From NCBI GenBank assembly GCA_033807695.1, contig CM066308.1, forward strand, positions 3,596,001 to 3,660,000: 64,000 bases of DNA. Direction: 5' to 3'. The translations under genes and the position numbers were made by a program. Below are positions 32,268-45,054 of this stretch, one piece after another (position 1 is the stretch's first letter; each line of letters begins with the position of its first letter). This DNA is from Daedaleopsis sinensis (taxonomy: Eukaryota > Basidiomycota > Agaricomycetes > Polyporales > Polyporaceae). Under the pieces are notes generated by a model. It had not been told where the DNA came from and did no database searches. It saw only the letters and a program-made list of their open reading frames with translations.

Positions 32268-34451
32268 ATGGTTAACGGGGGACAAGGAGCGTTTGCTGCT
32301 CCGCAGGCAGTAGCGATCGCAGTGTCGCTTGGACTGGTACGTGTTTTCTGTATTTGGGGCGTGCGCGTCATCATGGACAAACACGTTGTCTTGTCACGGT
32401 AGATCGCACACCAGGTCTTTCGCAAGTACGAGACATACAGCATCTCTTTCCACCTCGCCCTCCTCTTCGCACCTCCTGCGCTGGTCACAGCACTCGCAAC
32501 TCCTCCGCAATGGTCATTCGCCTACGCGGGACTGGTATTATCAGCCACGTACCTCGCCACACTCGTTTCCTCCATCGTTCTTTACAGGCTCTCTCCTTTA
32601 CACCCTCTGGCGCGGTATCCCGGTCCTATCGGGTGTAGGATTTCGAAGGTATACCTTGGAACTATCTCTATTCCTGGCTTCCAGCACAAATACATCAAGT
32701 CGTTGCACGACAAGTATGGAGACGTCGTGAGAATCGGTGCGTTGTCCCTGCCTATCCTTCCATGCGATCCGCTCAGTATATGGCATGCAAAGGCCCGAAC
32801 GAGCTCTCGATATGCAACTCCTCCCTCATTAACCCTCTACTCGGACCGAATGGCGTTCCGAAGGGTCCACGTACGTCCTCTCTGTCCATTGTCCTATAGC
32901 AAAAGCTCACCTTGGTGCTACACGGTAGTGTTCGTAGGTCGCGTGCTCTCCGACACAAAGCTGCCCATGGTCGGCATACAAGATCTCGACGTCCACCTCG
33001 CGCGCCGCAAGAACTGGGCGCGAGGGATGAGTCGGGCCGCTATCAAGGAGTACGAGCAGTTCATCATGCGCCGCGCGCGCCAGCTGGTTACGCGTCTCGA
33101 GGAGCAGAAGGGCGCAGTGGACATGGGGTCGTGGTTCGGGTACTTCACGTGAGTGCTGGCTCTGTGGTGCTTTCGCGCTTCCATGCATGCGTGCTGAGAT
33201 CGCGCGTCGCGCAGATATGACTTCATGTCTGACATGGCCTTTGGTGGTGGATCGGAGCTGCTGGAGGCGGGTCATGATCAAGGAAACGTCTGGCGGCTAC
33301 TCGACGACGCTATGTTGTAAGTCGTGATTTCTAGCCTCCCCCCTTATGCGCAGATTGCAGAAGTTCTCAATCATCGTATTCGTAGCCTCGCAACCTTCAT
33401 CGGTCATCTCCCCTGGCTTGGAGTGTACATCGGCAAAGTTCCTGCCGCAACCGGGAACTTGATGATCTTGCTCAACGACTGCATGAGATGCACCACTGCA
33501 CGTCTCAATAGGGGATCGAAGACCAAGGACCTTTTCCACTATCTGGTTCGTGCGTTCGTTCCCGATTTGGCGTACTGATCATGTAACTGCTAAGATAGAA
33601 CCAAGAAGATTTGGCCGATGTGCCGCCCCCTCCGAAGCAGCAGCTCGTTGACGACGGCGTGCTCGCTATCATCGCTGGAGCGGACACCACTTCGGGCGCG
33701 CTGACCAGCCTCTTCTACTGCATCCTCACTCATCCTGAGGTATACGCGAAGCTCCAGGCAGAGATCGACAAGTACTACCCTCCCGGCGAAGACGCACTGA
33801 GTACGAAGCATCATCGAGATATGCCGTATCTTACCGCCGTGATGTGAGCTATTCATCGCCCGATCTATGCCGTGAGGTCTTCTACAATACGCTAACCCTC
33901 ATCTATCCGTTCAGTAACGAAACCCTGCGGGTATACCCGCCTGTACCCAGCGGTAGTCAGCGACAGGTCCCAGCGAATAGTGCCGGTGTCGCCGTGGGTG
34001 ATTTGTGAGCCCCTTCCCGCCATCTCACCACGTCCGTTCCGCATCGCTCACTGGGCTCGTCCGTTGTAGATACCTCCCCCCCGGCACGATCTTCTGGAAC
34101 CACGTCTACTCGCACCACTTCGACGCGCGCAACTTCGCCCCGCACACGTCCTCCTTCTGGCCCGAGCGGTGGCTCATCGCGGCTGGGGAGCTCTCCGCGG
34201 CGGACGCGCAAATCGCGCCCGGGGCGTTCGTGCACAACGACGTCGCCTTCCTGCCGTTCTCGCACGGGCCGCTGAACTGCATCGGGAAGAGCCTCGCGAT
34301 GCAAGAGATGCGCATGATCGTGTGCGCGCTCATGCAGCGCTTCCGGGCGCGGCTGCGCGAGGACTGGGACACGGCGAATTTCGAAAGGAATTATAGGGAC
34401 TACTTCACGGCGCCGAAGACGGAGGTGCCGGTGATGCTTGAGGTGCGGTGA
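32268..34451 (+). CDS. Microsomal cytochrome P450
   Basis: Nine exons: 32268-32336, 32403-32736, 32793-32870, 32938-33148, 33215-33316, 33386-33545, 33599-33843, 33915-34004 and 34070-34451; 556 residues. Hydrophobic segments in the first 90 residues anchor it to the ER, ending at the Pro-rich hinge (ARYPGPIG). The I-helix oxygen-activation motif is AGADTTS (about 343), the ExxR motif ETLR (about 402), the PERF-like motif WPERW (about 460) and the haem loop FSHGPLNCIGKSLA, with Cys near 500. All catalytic landmarks are intact. The substrate cannot be read from sequence. Several membrane segments before the hinge are common in agaricomycete P450s. The junction at 33317-33385 is the least certain. 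Confidence 0.92.
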
Positions 34452-36179
34452 GGGTTGGGATGGAATGCTACTGGCTGCTTCGGCAATCAACGAGGCTGCA
34501 AGTACTGCGAGTTCGGCGAGTTCGTTGCATGATCATGCATGATAGTGAACGTTGAACACCTGGTTCAGCACATCCAGCATTAATCATAGTCAGCTGAGGG
34601 GTACTAAGTACGTTGAAACAGAAGCACAGAAATTTTATAGAACCTATACCATTAGACGCTCACACTATTACTGCTCTGAGAAAAGTCTATCCATATGATC
34701 TACTTCATGGTTACTAAGGTACCATTTTATCTTTCATCCTACGATGCCATCCTGTTCAATGCTCACCTATTACAACGCTTTCTCCTTGTCGTGTCGTCGA
34801 AATACACGGCTGGCGTAACGTTTCTTTGGGTTCATATACGGGTGCCGCGAGACTTGAACGAGGTGAGAATGATCGCAATCTTTTCAAGCAAGTACTACCT
34901 GAGTACTACCCTCCTGCTATGGCAAGTTGTAATGCAAGGCACAGGCGACAGCGTTCCCGAGGACTGAGGTGCGTGCGCCGTGCTGATCTAGAGAGGACTT
35001 CCTTGAGATCAGACAGTAGGCTACAATAGGTCTAGAGCTATGTTTGATACCCCGTGCTACCCCGTGGCGCCCCGCAGATTCTAGGCTAAGGTGCAGCTCT
35101 CAAGTGACAAGTCAACCGCGAGCGACCGGAAGAAAAGAGCCTCGCGTTCCGGCAATAGCGACAGACGAGCTCCGGTCGTTTTCCGCTGGTCGGCCCCGTG
35201 GAAGGTTACGGTATATGAGAGGACGGCAACCTGCACGGAATGGACTTCCTGTGTGTGTATGCTCCGATCTGACCCGCTGGATGGTTCTCACTTATACTAG
35301 GTACGACGCGGATGCGTTCCCTCGTTGCAATTGGAACAACCGACACAGTGGGTTGCGAAATGTAGTAGCTGGACGGCGAACGGTGGCTTCCGCTTCCGCT
35401 GCTCTCGCGAAGTACCATCTGACCTCCCGGGATGTGAGATACTTATTAGATGCACAATGCACCGCGAAACGGACCTAGGTTGTTCAATACTATTCAGGCG
35501 TTCCGATGGCTTATCTACTCGGGCTAGACTTGGACGTAGTCAGTGTGAGGTGCGTGTCGAATTAACTTGAACTGCCTAGTGATTGGGTGTCAGGTAAACC
35601 GTGCCCTGTGCTCGCTCATCCAAGTGCGTCTAGCTATAAAGACCACACACATCCATCACATGTCCCCGCCACGAAACGACTGTAAGCGCGACGTCATACA
35701 AGCAAAGGTCATAAGTCCGCCCCGGCCGCCCAACCTCCGACAAGCCGATGGGCGAGATTCCCCAGCGCGGACGAGAGTCAGTAGGTCCGCAAGGAAAGAG
35801 CGCGTATACGCTCTATCCCCTAGACGTTTGCCCCGTCTTTGGCGGTCCCAGGCAGGGTCCATTCATCGAACTTGATGTCCAGAGCATGTCGGGTGCTCTC
35901 GGTCGGCTTTCGGCCGAAGCGGAGGCGGGGGCGGGGGACGGCCTAGGACGGCGCACCGCGCCTGGGCGGGGCTCCACCGGCGTCTAGTGCTGGCGGGCGG
36001 AATTCGGAATCACATGTGCCGGCGTTCGTGAAGGTACGCTTTCATGCGATCGGCCTGCCTCCCTGAAAGCATTCAAATGACTACCGATCCTCGTTCTGCT
36101 CCCCCACACCCCCCCGCGTCCCCACATTTCCCTCTTCAATTTCTTCCACCTTCCTCTCTCTCCCGCACCCACCTCAACA
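34452..36179. other. Intergenic region upstream of isocitrate lyase
   Basis: No gene recognised. A pyrimidine-rich stretch occupies the last 100 bases before the isocitrate lyase ATG, typical of a highly expressed fungal gene. CTATAAAG near 35633 is too far upstream to be an obvious TATA box for it. Confidence 0.4.
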
Positions 36180-37992
36180 ATGACGAACGAACGCAAGGCA
36201 TTCCAGGCCGAGGTAGCTCAGGTCGAGAACTGGTGGAAGGTGCGTTCAACGTACCCCTAATGTCGTACTTGAGCTCACCTCGGGTTTGTCGCGTCGCGTA
36301 GGATTCCCGCTGGGCAAAGACCAAGAGGCCATACACCGCCGCTGAGGTCGTCTCGAAACGAGGCACCCTCCCCATCTCCTACCCTTCAGGCGTACAGGCG
36401 AAGAAGCTCTACAGTATCCTCTCGGAACGTTTCAAGAACGGCACACCCTCGCATACATACGGCGCGTGAGTGACTTTCCATCATTCCGCCAAGCCGAAGC
36501 TGATCGACTGCGCTTTCTAGTCTTGACCCCGTGCAAGTCACGCAGATGGCCAAGTACCTCGAGACAGTCTATGTCTCTGGATGGCAGTCGTCCAGCACAG
36601 CCGCGAGCACGAACGAGCCAGGCCCAGACCTTGCAGACTACCCCTCCAACACCGTACCAAACAAGGTCGAGCACCTGTTCATGGCACAACTCTTCCACGA
36701 CCGCAAGCAGCGCGAGGCACGGTCACGCTTTTCAGAGAAGGAGCTCGCGGATACCCCTGCCATCGATTACCTTCGGCCTATCATCGCGGATGCCGACACC
36801 GGACATGGTGGCATAACCGCGACCATGAAGCTCGCGAAGATGTTCGTCGAGAAGGGCGCTGCGGGAATCCACATCGAGGACCAGGCGGCGGGCACGAAGA
36901 AGTGCGGGCACATGGCTGGCAAAGTGCTCGTCCCCATCCAGGAGCACATCAACCGCCTCGTCGCCATTCGTCTCCAGTTTGACATCATGGGCGTCGACAA
37001 CCTCGTCATCGCCCGGACAGATTCAGAGGCCGCGACATTGATCACGACTAACGTCGACGAGCGCGACCACCCCTTCATCCTTGGCTCGACCAACCCGAAC
37101 CTCCGCCCCCTTAACACCGAACTTAACGAGGCCGAGCGCGCGGGCAAGACCGGCCCAGCCCTCGAGGCGATCGAGGAGAAGTGGATGGCGGAGGCGAACA
37201 TCCAGCTCTTCTCGACCACGCTCGCGAACGCGCTCCGCGCACAGGGCGCGCCCGCATCCACCCTCGAAAAATTCGCAGCGCGCATCGCGCACGTGTCCTG
37301 GCCGGCTGCGGTCGCGATCGCGCAGAAGGAGTTCGGGCTGAAGAGCGTGCCGTTCTGGGACTGGGACGCGCCGCGCACGCGCGAGGGCTTCTACCGCTAC
37401 CAGGGCGGGACGCAGTGCGCGGTGAACCGCGCGGTCGCGTTCGCGCCGCACTCGGACCTGCTCTGGATGGAGACGAAGAAGCCGATCCTCGCGCAGGCGC
37501 GCGAGTTCGCGGACGGCGTGCACGCGGTGTACCCGCAGCAGTGGCTCGCGTACAACCTCAGCCCGTCTTTCAACTGGGAGGCGGCGGGGCTGAACACGGA
37601 GGCCATGAAGGACTACGTGTGGCAGCTGGGCAAGCTCGGTTTCGTCTGGCAGTTCATCACGGTGCGCAGCGTCTCTTTTGCGGATTCCATGTGCGCGATT
37701 GACTGATCCTGTTTTCCTTTTTCCTCTTCTACCACTGCAGCTCGGCGGTCTGCACTCGAACGCGTACATCAGCGACCTGTTCGCGCGCGCGTACGCGACG
37801 GAGGGCATGAAGGCGTACGTCGAGCTCATCCAGCGGCGCGAGCGCGAGATCGGGTGCGACGTGCTCACGCATCAGCGGTGGAGCGGCGCGGACTACATGG
37901 ACAACCTCATGAAGACCGTCACCGGCGGCGTGTCGTCGACGGCGGCGATGGGCAAGGGCGTCACCGAGGACCAGTTCAAGGCGAAGCTGTGA
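36180..37992 (+). CDS. icl1: Isocitrate lyase
   Basis: Four exons: 36180-36239, 36302-36465, 36521-37661 and 37741-37992; 538 residues, the usual length. It splits isocitrate into succinate and glyoxylate, the committed step of the glyoxylate cycle needed for growth on fatty acids or C2 compounds. The catalytic signature KKCGHM with its active-site Cys is at about residues 200-205. Other landmarks are the Mg-binding [30 protein letters not shown] and NLSPSFNW. The C-terminus AKL fits the PTS1 peroxisomal-targeting pattern. The final third is very GC-rich. Together with the acyl-CoA synthetase upstream it suggests a peroxisomal lipid-use theme. Confidence 0.97.
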
Positions 37993-38869
37993 CACGGACA
38001 CGGCCCCGCAGTAGTACGACTCGGAGGAGAATGTGGCGGCGCATATATGGGACTATGTACGTGTAGGTTGGCGGCCGGATTCCATCGTTTGGATGCGGTT
38101 CGCCGAGCACTGTATTTTACGCACGCTCTTGCAATGAGACCGCGGTAATCGCAACTGTTGTCTACCAACGCTTAGAGTAGTCCCGAAATGAACTCGAGTT
38201 TCGAGCCGGTACGAGACCAGATCGAGGTCATCCTGGCAACTGGAGGCCTCAGGCGGCGGCGCATTGAATGGATTAATCACTGACGCATCGAGTCGAGTCT
38301 ACTATCGTCGTGCATGAGGTAGCGCGACTTCAATGCATGATGTAGATGGCGCATATATAATACAGCGGATGCTGAGGAGATGGGCATTTTCAACCACCCG
38401 TGCTGAAGCAGGAGTGTGTATGTGTAACGTGTAACCGTGCTGCAAGGAGTTGAAACAATTTAGGAGGACTGGGAATGCGAGTTGGTTATGATGTGCAGCG
38501 AGTACCGCCGAAATTAACCGTGACACCGTAGGCAGGTGATGGATAGCATGTACGCCAGAACTCGCCGTAGGGGTGGCCCGTGCAACACCGAGCATGGATG
38601 GTGAAGACACAATAGCTGGGAACGTGCGAGGCTCGAGGACGTTCATGCCTATGAGGACTGCGATGCTGACGAAGATGTAGTGTCAGTATGTACCAGTCGC
38701 TCAACCAGGTCTAAAGCCCGGGGTATGAGGGTCTGAAGTTCCCCCGTACGGCGAGCATCCCCATACGTTGTACGCACAAAAGGCGATCAAGTTGGCGATA
38801 AGAGGTAAAACTTTTGGTTCAAAGGATCATTTTATACAACTTTATGACTTGTGAGACACCAGATTTCGT
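37993..38869. other. Convergent intergenic region
   Basis: Between convergent icl1 and the MATH-BTB gene. It includes both 3' UTRs; nothing else recognised. Confidence 0.4.
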
Positions 38870-41705
38870 TTAACTACGGGTGGATTCGCTCTCCGTCTTC
38901 TTTTCCTCGGTAACGAGGTTCTGTAGGATCACCGGCCACACTGTACATACATCGCAAATCGATGTGGTCAGCATGAGACAGCCGCTGCAGCAGATAGAGC
39001 TCGAGACGCACCTTCCTCGAAGCCTGGGTACCTGCCCATCCGCAGCTGCTGCCCGATGTTGAGCATCGCGCCCGTACGGACCTCGTTCCAGTGTTCGAAC
39101 ATGTACGCCACCTCGATCTTGTCCATGCACCAGCTATTAGCACGGAAATAATTAGTATGGGGGAGACCCCACCTTGCGGACGTCCTCGAACGCAGCCGAA
39201 AATGCGGAGAACGCCTCGTGCACGACGTTGTCGACGGTGAGCGACTTGATGATATGCTGGAACGCGCGGTCTTTCAGGTCCTGCAGGCCAAGCTCTACCG
39301 CCACGATCATTGTCATCAATTTGCGCGTCGCATCACACGCGTAGGGATAGCACTCACTGTCCGCGAGACGATAGACTGACTTCGCCGAGGGCGGTCTCGG
39401 CCGGCTCGAGTTGCTCCGCTCCCACTCCGCCACCCATTCCTTGCGAGACCTCGGTCCGACCACGACAGAGCCAGTGGCCGCGCCCGCCTCGGGTAGCTGT
39501 TGCTTGCTGCCGAGAAAGTCAACGAAGTAGGTCCCCATGTTGTCCAACTGGTGTGCCGCGGGGGTGGAGACGAGGGAGGAAGCGTGTGGTGCTGGCGGCG
39601 AGATAGTCGACGCGAAGAACGACGACGATAGCGGCGCGAAGACAATCGTGTCAGTGTAGAGCTGTTTCGATCGATCAGCAAGACAGTTACGCAGAAAGAG
39701 TAGGGCCCAACAAACATAGTAGAGGACAGCGCGATATGTGGCATATGCCACGTCTCGCACAACCACCCGGGCCCTTCTTGGCCCTGGTACTTCGGAGAAC
39801 ATACGATTAGTGGCTTCAAGAGGTCGAGGGGTTGGGGAACATGAGCGGCCTTGATGCTCTAGCGTGACCTCTCTGCTCCTTGGTGTGGAAGGGTGAGAGA
39901 GTTTCTGCCGAGTGTTTCGCGAGCTTCGGTCCTGTTCGTCGGCATCGTCGTCTATGCCTGACCCATGGTAATGTTCGGAAGGATCGTCGCCGCTTACTGA
40001 GATACGTTTGTTGGACGCCACGACGGTTGATGTTTGAAGCGGTCTCTGGTTGTCGTCTGGGTGGGTATCTTGCGTTTCTGGGTCGTCGATTGGGAGCTCG
40101 TGGTCGTTGTCTATCTCCACGGCATCTTCCTCGTCCTCGTAGTCCGAGTCGTCGAATTGCTGTGCATAGGCGTATACATCGCTAGCGTCGTCGGCATCGT
40201 TCCCGTCGGCGCGAGAGTCAAGCTCACTCTCGGCAAATCCAGAGCTGAACACTGTGACAGTCATGAGGAGTTGGAGATTATGGCATATGATCAACGTACT
40301 CGCGTTGAAATAGTCAACTCTCCGGAGTAGTTTCTTGGCCGCATATATTCTACGAGACTCAACCTTACCTCGTTGAGGCAAGATGAACTCTACGTCAGAG
40401 TAGAGAGGACTTGAGACTCGTTTAGTAAGTCGTTGAATTCCGTTGGTGCAACGAGACGGACTCATCAAGCAGACAACCCATGGAGTCGAGGAGATCCTTC
40501 GGTACAGGATACCGCGGGATGGCAGGGACAGGAAGAGGATTGACGGGCGACGACGTGATAGTACAGACAATCACGAAAGCGTCCTGCTGTCTGACAGTCG
40601 TTGACTGATAGTATACTGCATCCCGGCGAGCAAATTGTGCCCATCCCCAGTTTTGAGCCTTCATGATAGGTCAGTTCGGGAATCTGATACGCAGTAACTA
40701 GACTCACTCCTGGATAGAAAAAAGAGTGGTCGTGGGCTTCTTTGAAATTGAACGGATTCGCCTTCTGAACACTGCTACTGTCAGGACCAACTGTGAGACC
40801 GTTGGTGTGGAACTTACGTGCGAATCTCGAAGCCAAAGTTGAACAGCCCTTCACGAGACCATCTATCATAGCTTGGTTTGGACGCGAGTGAGAGGGTGCA
40901 TCTCATATTACTCACTTGCCATTCACAGCATTCTCTTTCTCGTCAGTGGTAGGCTATAATACAGCGTCAGCGAAATGGAGGTGTTTCCTGAGCGAACTCC
41001 AAGACCCAAAACTCGCGCATTAAAGCAGGGCTGAGTCATCCGATAGGGATGTAAACAGGTCGCGAGCGATGGAGCGTGACAACTGCCCATCCAAGTTCAC
41101 GAAAGTCACCGGACGTCTGAGGATCTGGTGCCTGCTCGTTCTCCTGCTGTTTGTGGACAACAGAGACGTGCCTACGACGGCTCGAAAAAATAACAATGTC
41201 ACGAGGGTAGAGCGAAGACAAGGGTCGCACGGAGAAGGCGAGACGGTATGGAGCTTGGGTGCAAGGGGTTGCTCGTCTGGTAGTGACCAGCCTGAATGCG
41301 CCCTACATCGGCCCCGAGCGCGAAACGAGCGATACGCACCTCACACGCGAGATACAAGCTGACAAAGGTCTGCCCATCGGTGCCAACGCTTCCAGAGTTC
41401 GCGTAGAACAGGATCTACAGATATGCTTCAGCATGCGCCTGGCGCAAGCCCCGTCCCAGCACACTGACTTGCCAGCGACCATCTCCGAACCTAGGCGACT
41501 TTGTGACCTTCGATTTAGCTTCTCCTTTACTAGCACCGAGTCATTCTTTTACATTCTCATACTCGCGTCTCCATACGAACCTGTTGTCGAAGAGGTTCTT
41601 GAGTCCTCGGAGAGTCCATTCAAACCGGATCGTTGTGCTCTCTTTAGCATCGGATAGAATTCCGTCTTGGCTTGTCTTCGCAAAAGATGCAGGTGTCGCC
41701 GACAT
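38870..41705 (-). CDS. MATH-BTB domain protein, 12 exons
   Basis: Exons: 41705-41581, 41529-41469, 41414-41340, 40953-40916, 40871-40818, 40771-40708, 40658-40462, 40409-40300, 40251-39716, 39661-39173, 39117-39012 and 38940-38870; 641 residues, phases consistent. The MATH domain starts near residue 27 (IRFEWTLRGLKNLFDN), continues through RFGDGRWQ, ILFYANSGS, FVSLYLACE and WGWAQFARRDAVYY. A BTB/POZ domain begins near 205 (DDPLYSDVEFILPQ, RRIYAAKKLLRRVDYFNAMFSSGFAESE). It is interrupted by a long acidic and Ser/Pro-rich insert, then resumes around YRAVLYY and LYTDTIVFAPL. Such proteins bring substrates to Cullin-3 ubiquitin ligases. The third intron is 386 nt, far longer than its neighbours. 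The tail (from about 585) is unrecognised; its acceptor at 39118 (CAAG) is the weakest junction. Confidence 0.88.
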
Positions 41706-42477
41706 AGCTATGTAAGGCGCATACAGTGGTAGACAGAGTGAGTTCGAACAGGCAGTGGTGAGGCAGATGGACGGTGTCTAAGAGACGACCCGGACACGAG
41801 CGGTTGAACGCCGCGCTCGATCCCATCGGGTGGGGCGCGGCCCGCCAGCTTCCGATGGCATCTGGGTCACAGTGGGTGACAAGGTCACGGTGCACTGTCT
41901 GCCAGCTGCTCCGTACTAACTACTGCTCAATACTAGTTTGAAGTTGTAACCACCACTTTATAAATAGTATCGCTCATGATCACCATTCGCATTAACAGCC
42001 TCTAGAAGAGGTGAGTTTGATACATTCAATATAATCGGCGGACCCCATCTCCAACAACATTTTCGGAAGACTCAGAACCTGCACCCTGTGACTAACCAAT
42101 TGTTCGGAAGTAACTGTTGTCGTCACTGTGATATAGCTGATAGTAAGCTAGGGACTGCAAGACTCTCTTCGCTACTTCTATCGCGCCTTCTTGTTTTTGA
42201 ATCATATGCAGTTTCTGCTGATAAGAAGGAGTACGAGGTGTGAAGTCTGGGTGCATTGACCGGCGGGGGACTGATGAGAGCGGGCAGCCTGAGGGCATGC
42301 CGCGTCTGCAGACGGTATAGCCGCAAGCATGCGAGCAGGTAGAAAGGTGAAAACCGTACTGGACGATGGCAGTGGGAACACGTGTAGCACGCGTTACATC
42401 TAAAGCTCTTCGCAGTTAACTCGAAGTGGAACAATCATCATGGCATACTAACATAAGATAAAAGACTAAGACACTGC
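41706..42477. other. Intergenic region
   Basis: Promoter side of the MATH-BTB gene and 3' flank of the next F-box gene. Nothing else recognised. Confidence 0.4.
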
Positions 42478-44277
42478 CTAATTCCTAACGCGGCTACCCG
42501 CCAGCAACAGCGCGCTCACGCCCTCCCATTCAATCGAAGCCTCCGTATCATATTTTAGAACCGGAATTGGTGAGAAGCATCGACTCATATACGTCGCGAC
42601 CGCGTCCGGGTGAGTGATCTGCGACTCCCCGAGAAACAGCTCGACGGGCTGTCGCGAGCGGATCTGTCGGAGGTGCTGCGCCTCATTTGCCCAGTGGTTA
42701 CCGACCGCGTTGAGGGTAATGGTGAGATAGGAGAGGTATGGGCATCCTTCCGCAAAGATGCGAAGAGCACGGAGTGTGGCCATGCTGGTGGGGAGGTCCC
42801 CTTCGATATCCTCGGTCCAGTAGGGTCGAGGACGGAGGTGGAACTCACGCAGCCGGGGCCACGCCTTCGCAAACTCGCTACACATCCTATCGGTGACCGC
42901 CTCGGGATCCACGCATGCCACATGAACATTCACGAGGTCCCGAGTGCATAACAATGGAAGGATAGAGGGCGAGACTGACGCGAATGGTCCTCGCTGGGAG
43001 TGCAGAGTAGCGAAGTCGTTATCTTGAAAATTCAGCGATAGGTCCTTCGTTGTGCGATCGAGGAGTTTCGTCACGACGAGCTCGGTGATGGCCCGCTGTG
43101 CAGGTTCCGTGGCACCTCCAATGAGCGTGATAGTACAGTCATCGAGAGAGCGTTTGGGAATGTTGCTGAGAATGTTGTGGACATGAATTGGCGATAAGTG
43201 CAACGACAGGCTCCGAAGGGCTTCAAAACCGCTACGCGCGGGAGAGAACTGCAACTCCGAAGGAACCATGTCGAACTTTCCTCGGTTCTGGAGAGTTAGA
43301 TCGGCGAGACGCGGGAGTGTGGAGAGCATCTCGAGCGCCATGGGAGTTCCGGCGATGATCTGTAACTCGAGCGCCAGTGTCTTGAGATGCCTGAGGGGCA
43401 TGAGCAGGTTGAGAATTTCGGGGGAACGAGAGAACGAAGGAGCGTTCAGCCAGAAGATCTCGAGGGAATCGAGTGTGGCTCTGGCGGCTTGCACGGCTCG
43501 GACGGCATCCATGAGAATGTTCACTAGAAGAGAATTTTCCACAGGCCTCGTCTCCAATCTACGAAACAACGACCTGTCGTCTATATCGGATGTCAGTGAG
43601 TAGAGGTCGATGCACAGAGAACGCATGCCAGGGACTGTGAACTGGGAGAAAGGCTGTATGTCGACCTCGGATTCAAGGACCCAATGAAGTTGTCTAAGGG
43701 ATGGGAATATGGCCTGGGGTGAGAGAGCGAGGAACGGCTCCGGGACGTCCCCCGAATGGATGACGATTTCTCGAACGTAGGACGCGTATTTCATGAGCCT
43801 CTGAGAGTACACGGGGGCCACAGTCTATTATAGTAGATCAACAATAGCTGCACCCGGACGACGTAGACATAACACACCTTTGAGCCCTGAGCCGATGGAA
43901 CAATGTCCCAAAGAAGTTTCACCGGTTCGAAGTTATCGAGTTGACTCCACAAAATCTCCAGTGCGGGTTCCGAAAGGGCAGAACAGGTAGCCGCTAGAGC
44001 AGCAAGACTAGACAAGCCTCTCCGGCCCATATTGTAGACCCTCCACGTTGGGGAGACCAAGAAGGCCATGATATATCTCACTAACTCGTCGGTGGTTAAG
44101 ACGCGATGAATAGCCGAGCGAAGAGTATTGGCCCCACGTCCGCGGGGCATGAGCGGAGAGCGCTTCGGAGGTCCCTGAACTCGACGTGCTGGCGAGTGAT
44201 GAAGGAAATCATTACGAGTCCATACCATAGATGGGAGCGGAGAACGGCTTACCTGATGAGCGTGTCACGGTGTCCAT
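42478..44277 (-). CDS. F-box / leucine-rich-repeat-like protein
   Basis: Three exons: 44277-44253, 44188-43878 and 43824-42478; 560 residues. An F-box-like segment at about residues 33-90 (VLTTDELVRYIMAFL, LAALAATCSALSEPALEILWSQL) is followed by a long Leu-rich domain with recurring L..L.L units (SLEIFWL, LKTLALEL, LADLTLQN, LRSLSLHL, LREFHLRP, LSYLTITL). This is the common agaricomycete architecture for an SCF substrate receptor. The small first exon (25 nt) joins in phase to exon 2; starting at the ATG at 44228 would read through that intron instead. Unlike most genes here it shows no rise in GC towards its 3' end. The substrate is unknown. Confidence 0.85.
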
Positions 44278-44787
44278 GATGATAGTATATCTTGTTTCTA
44301 GATTTTGTAGGAGCGCGAGACTGAGTGCGCGTCAGCGGGTAAGCAAAGGACCGTACGAAAGAACTTCGGACGTACACGCTTTTGGTTTCGCGAATTTAGG
44401 AGGGACGACGAGGTGAGATACTAAGCGAGACGGGAAGCGAGGTGTTTATATACCTGCTGCATGCTTTATGGCATAGTCCATGATCAGAGATCGGAGTTAG
44501 AGCTAGAGCCACACTGGTCGCTTTGATTTGAATGCGTAATCATACCGGTCATAGCGTGTGACAGACAGCTTGAGGAGGAGCATTCAACAATAATCACTGT
44601 GCACTTACCACCCTTTGTTTCACTCCGCTCATACAATAGAGCTACAAGGCTCTGGTCTTTTCGATGGCAAACGGCCATTCATAGCGAGGTCTTTGCGCTT
44701 GATTGAGGTACAAAGCATCCATCGAGGCTCCATATGCTAACAAAGCGAGAAGAGAAGCCTTGTCGAAGGGTCACAGAGGGAGCGTTT
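44278..44787. other. Intergenic region
   Basis: Upstream of the F-box gene and downstream of a possible tiny gene. No recognisable content. Confidence 0.35.
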
Positions 44788-45054
44788 TCACCCAGTTATT
44801 GGCCCTGCCAGTGAATTGTCCCCGAATCCGTGCCAGTACAGCGGCTTCGCTAGCACCGACTCTGCCAGATAGAAACAATGTATGAATATGTCAATAGTTG
44901 ATCTGCCGACTCACTGGCATTAAGAGGACCTGCGGGGACTCGCTTTATCCACTGGCGCGGGTTACCATCTGGTCGGCGAGGGCGTTGAGTATGTAGAGAG
45001 AAGACACGCACCAGGTGGCACGGCCTCCGGGGCACTCGCGGGCTCTAGCGTCAT
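44788..45054 (-). CDS. Possible 43-residue protein, three tiny exons
   Basis: ATG at 45054; exons 45054-45012, 44929-44915 (15 nt) and 44861-44788 join in phase to a stop. All four splice ends are canonical (GTGCGT..CCGCAG and GTGAGT..GGCAG). The product starts MTLEPASAPEAVPPGPLNA and ends with a short aromatic stretch (PLYWHGFG). No family recognised. With such short exons chance agreement is quite possible, and a further exon could replace the final stop. Confidence 0.22.

Noticed and set aside
34840..34900. tRNA-like TTCAAGT on the minus strand
   Set aside because: Stem bases do not pair and no cloverleaf fits.
37023..37868. 281-codon minus frame opposite isocitrate lyase
   Set aside because: Shadow of a certain gene; composition is typical of antisense GC-rich codons.
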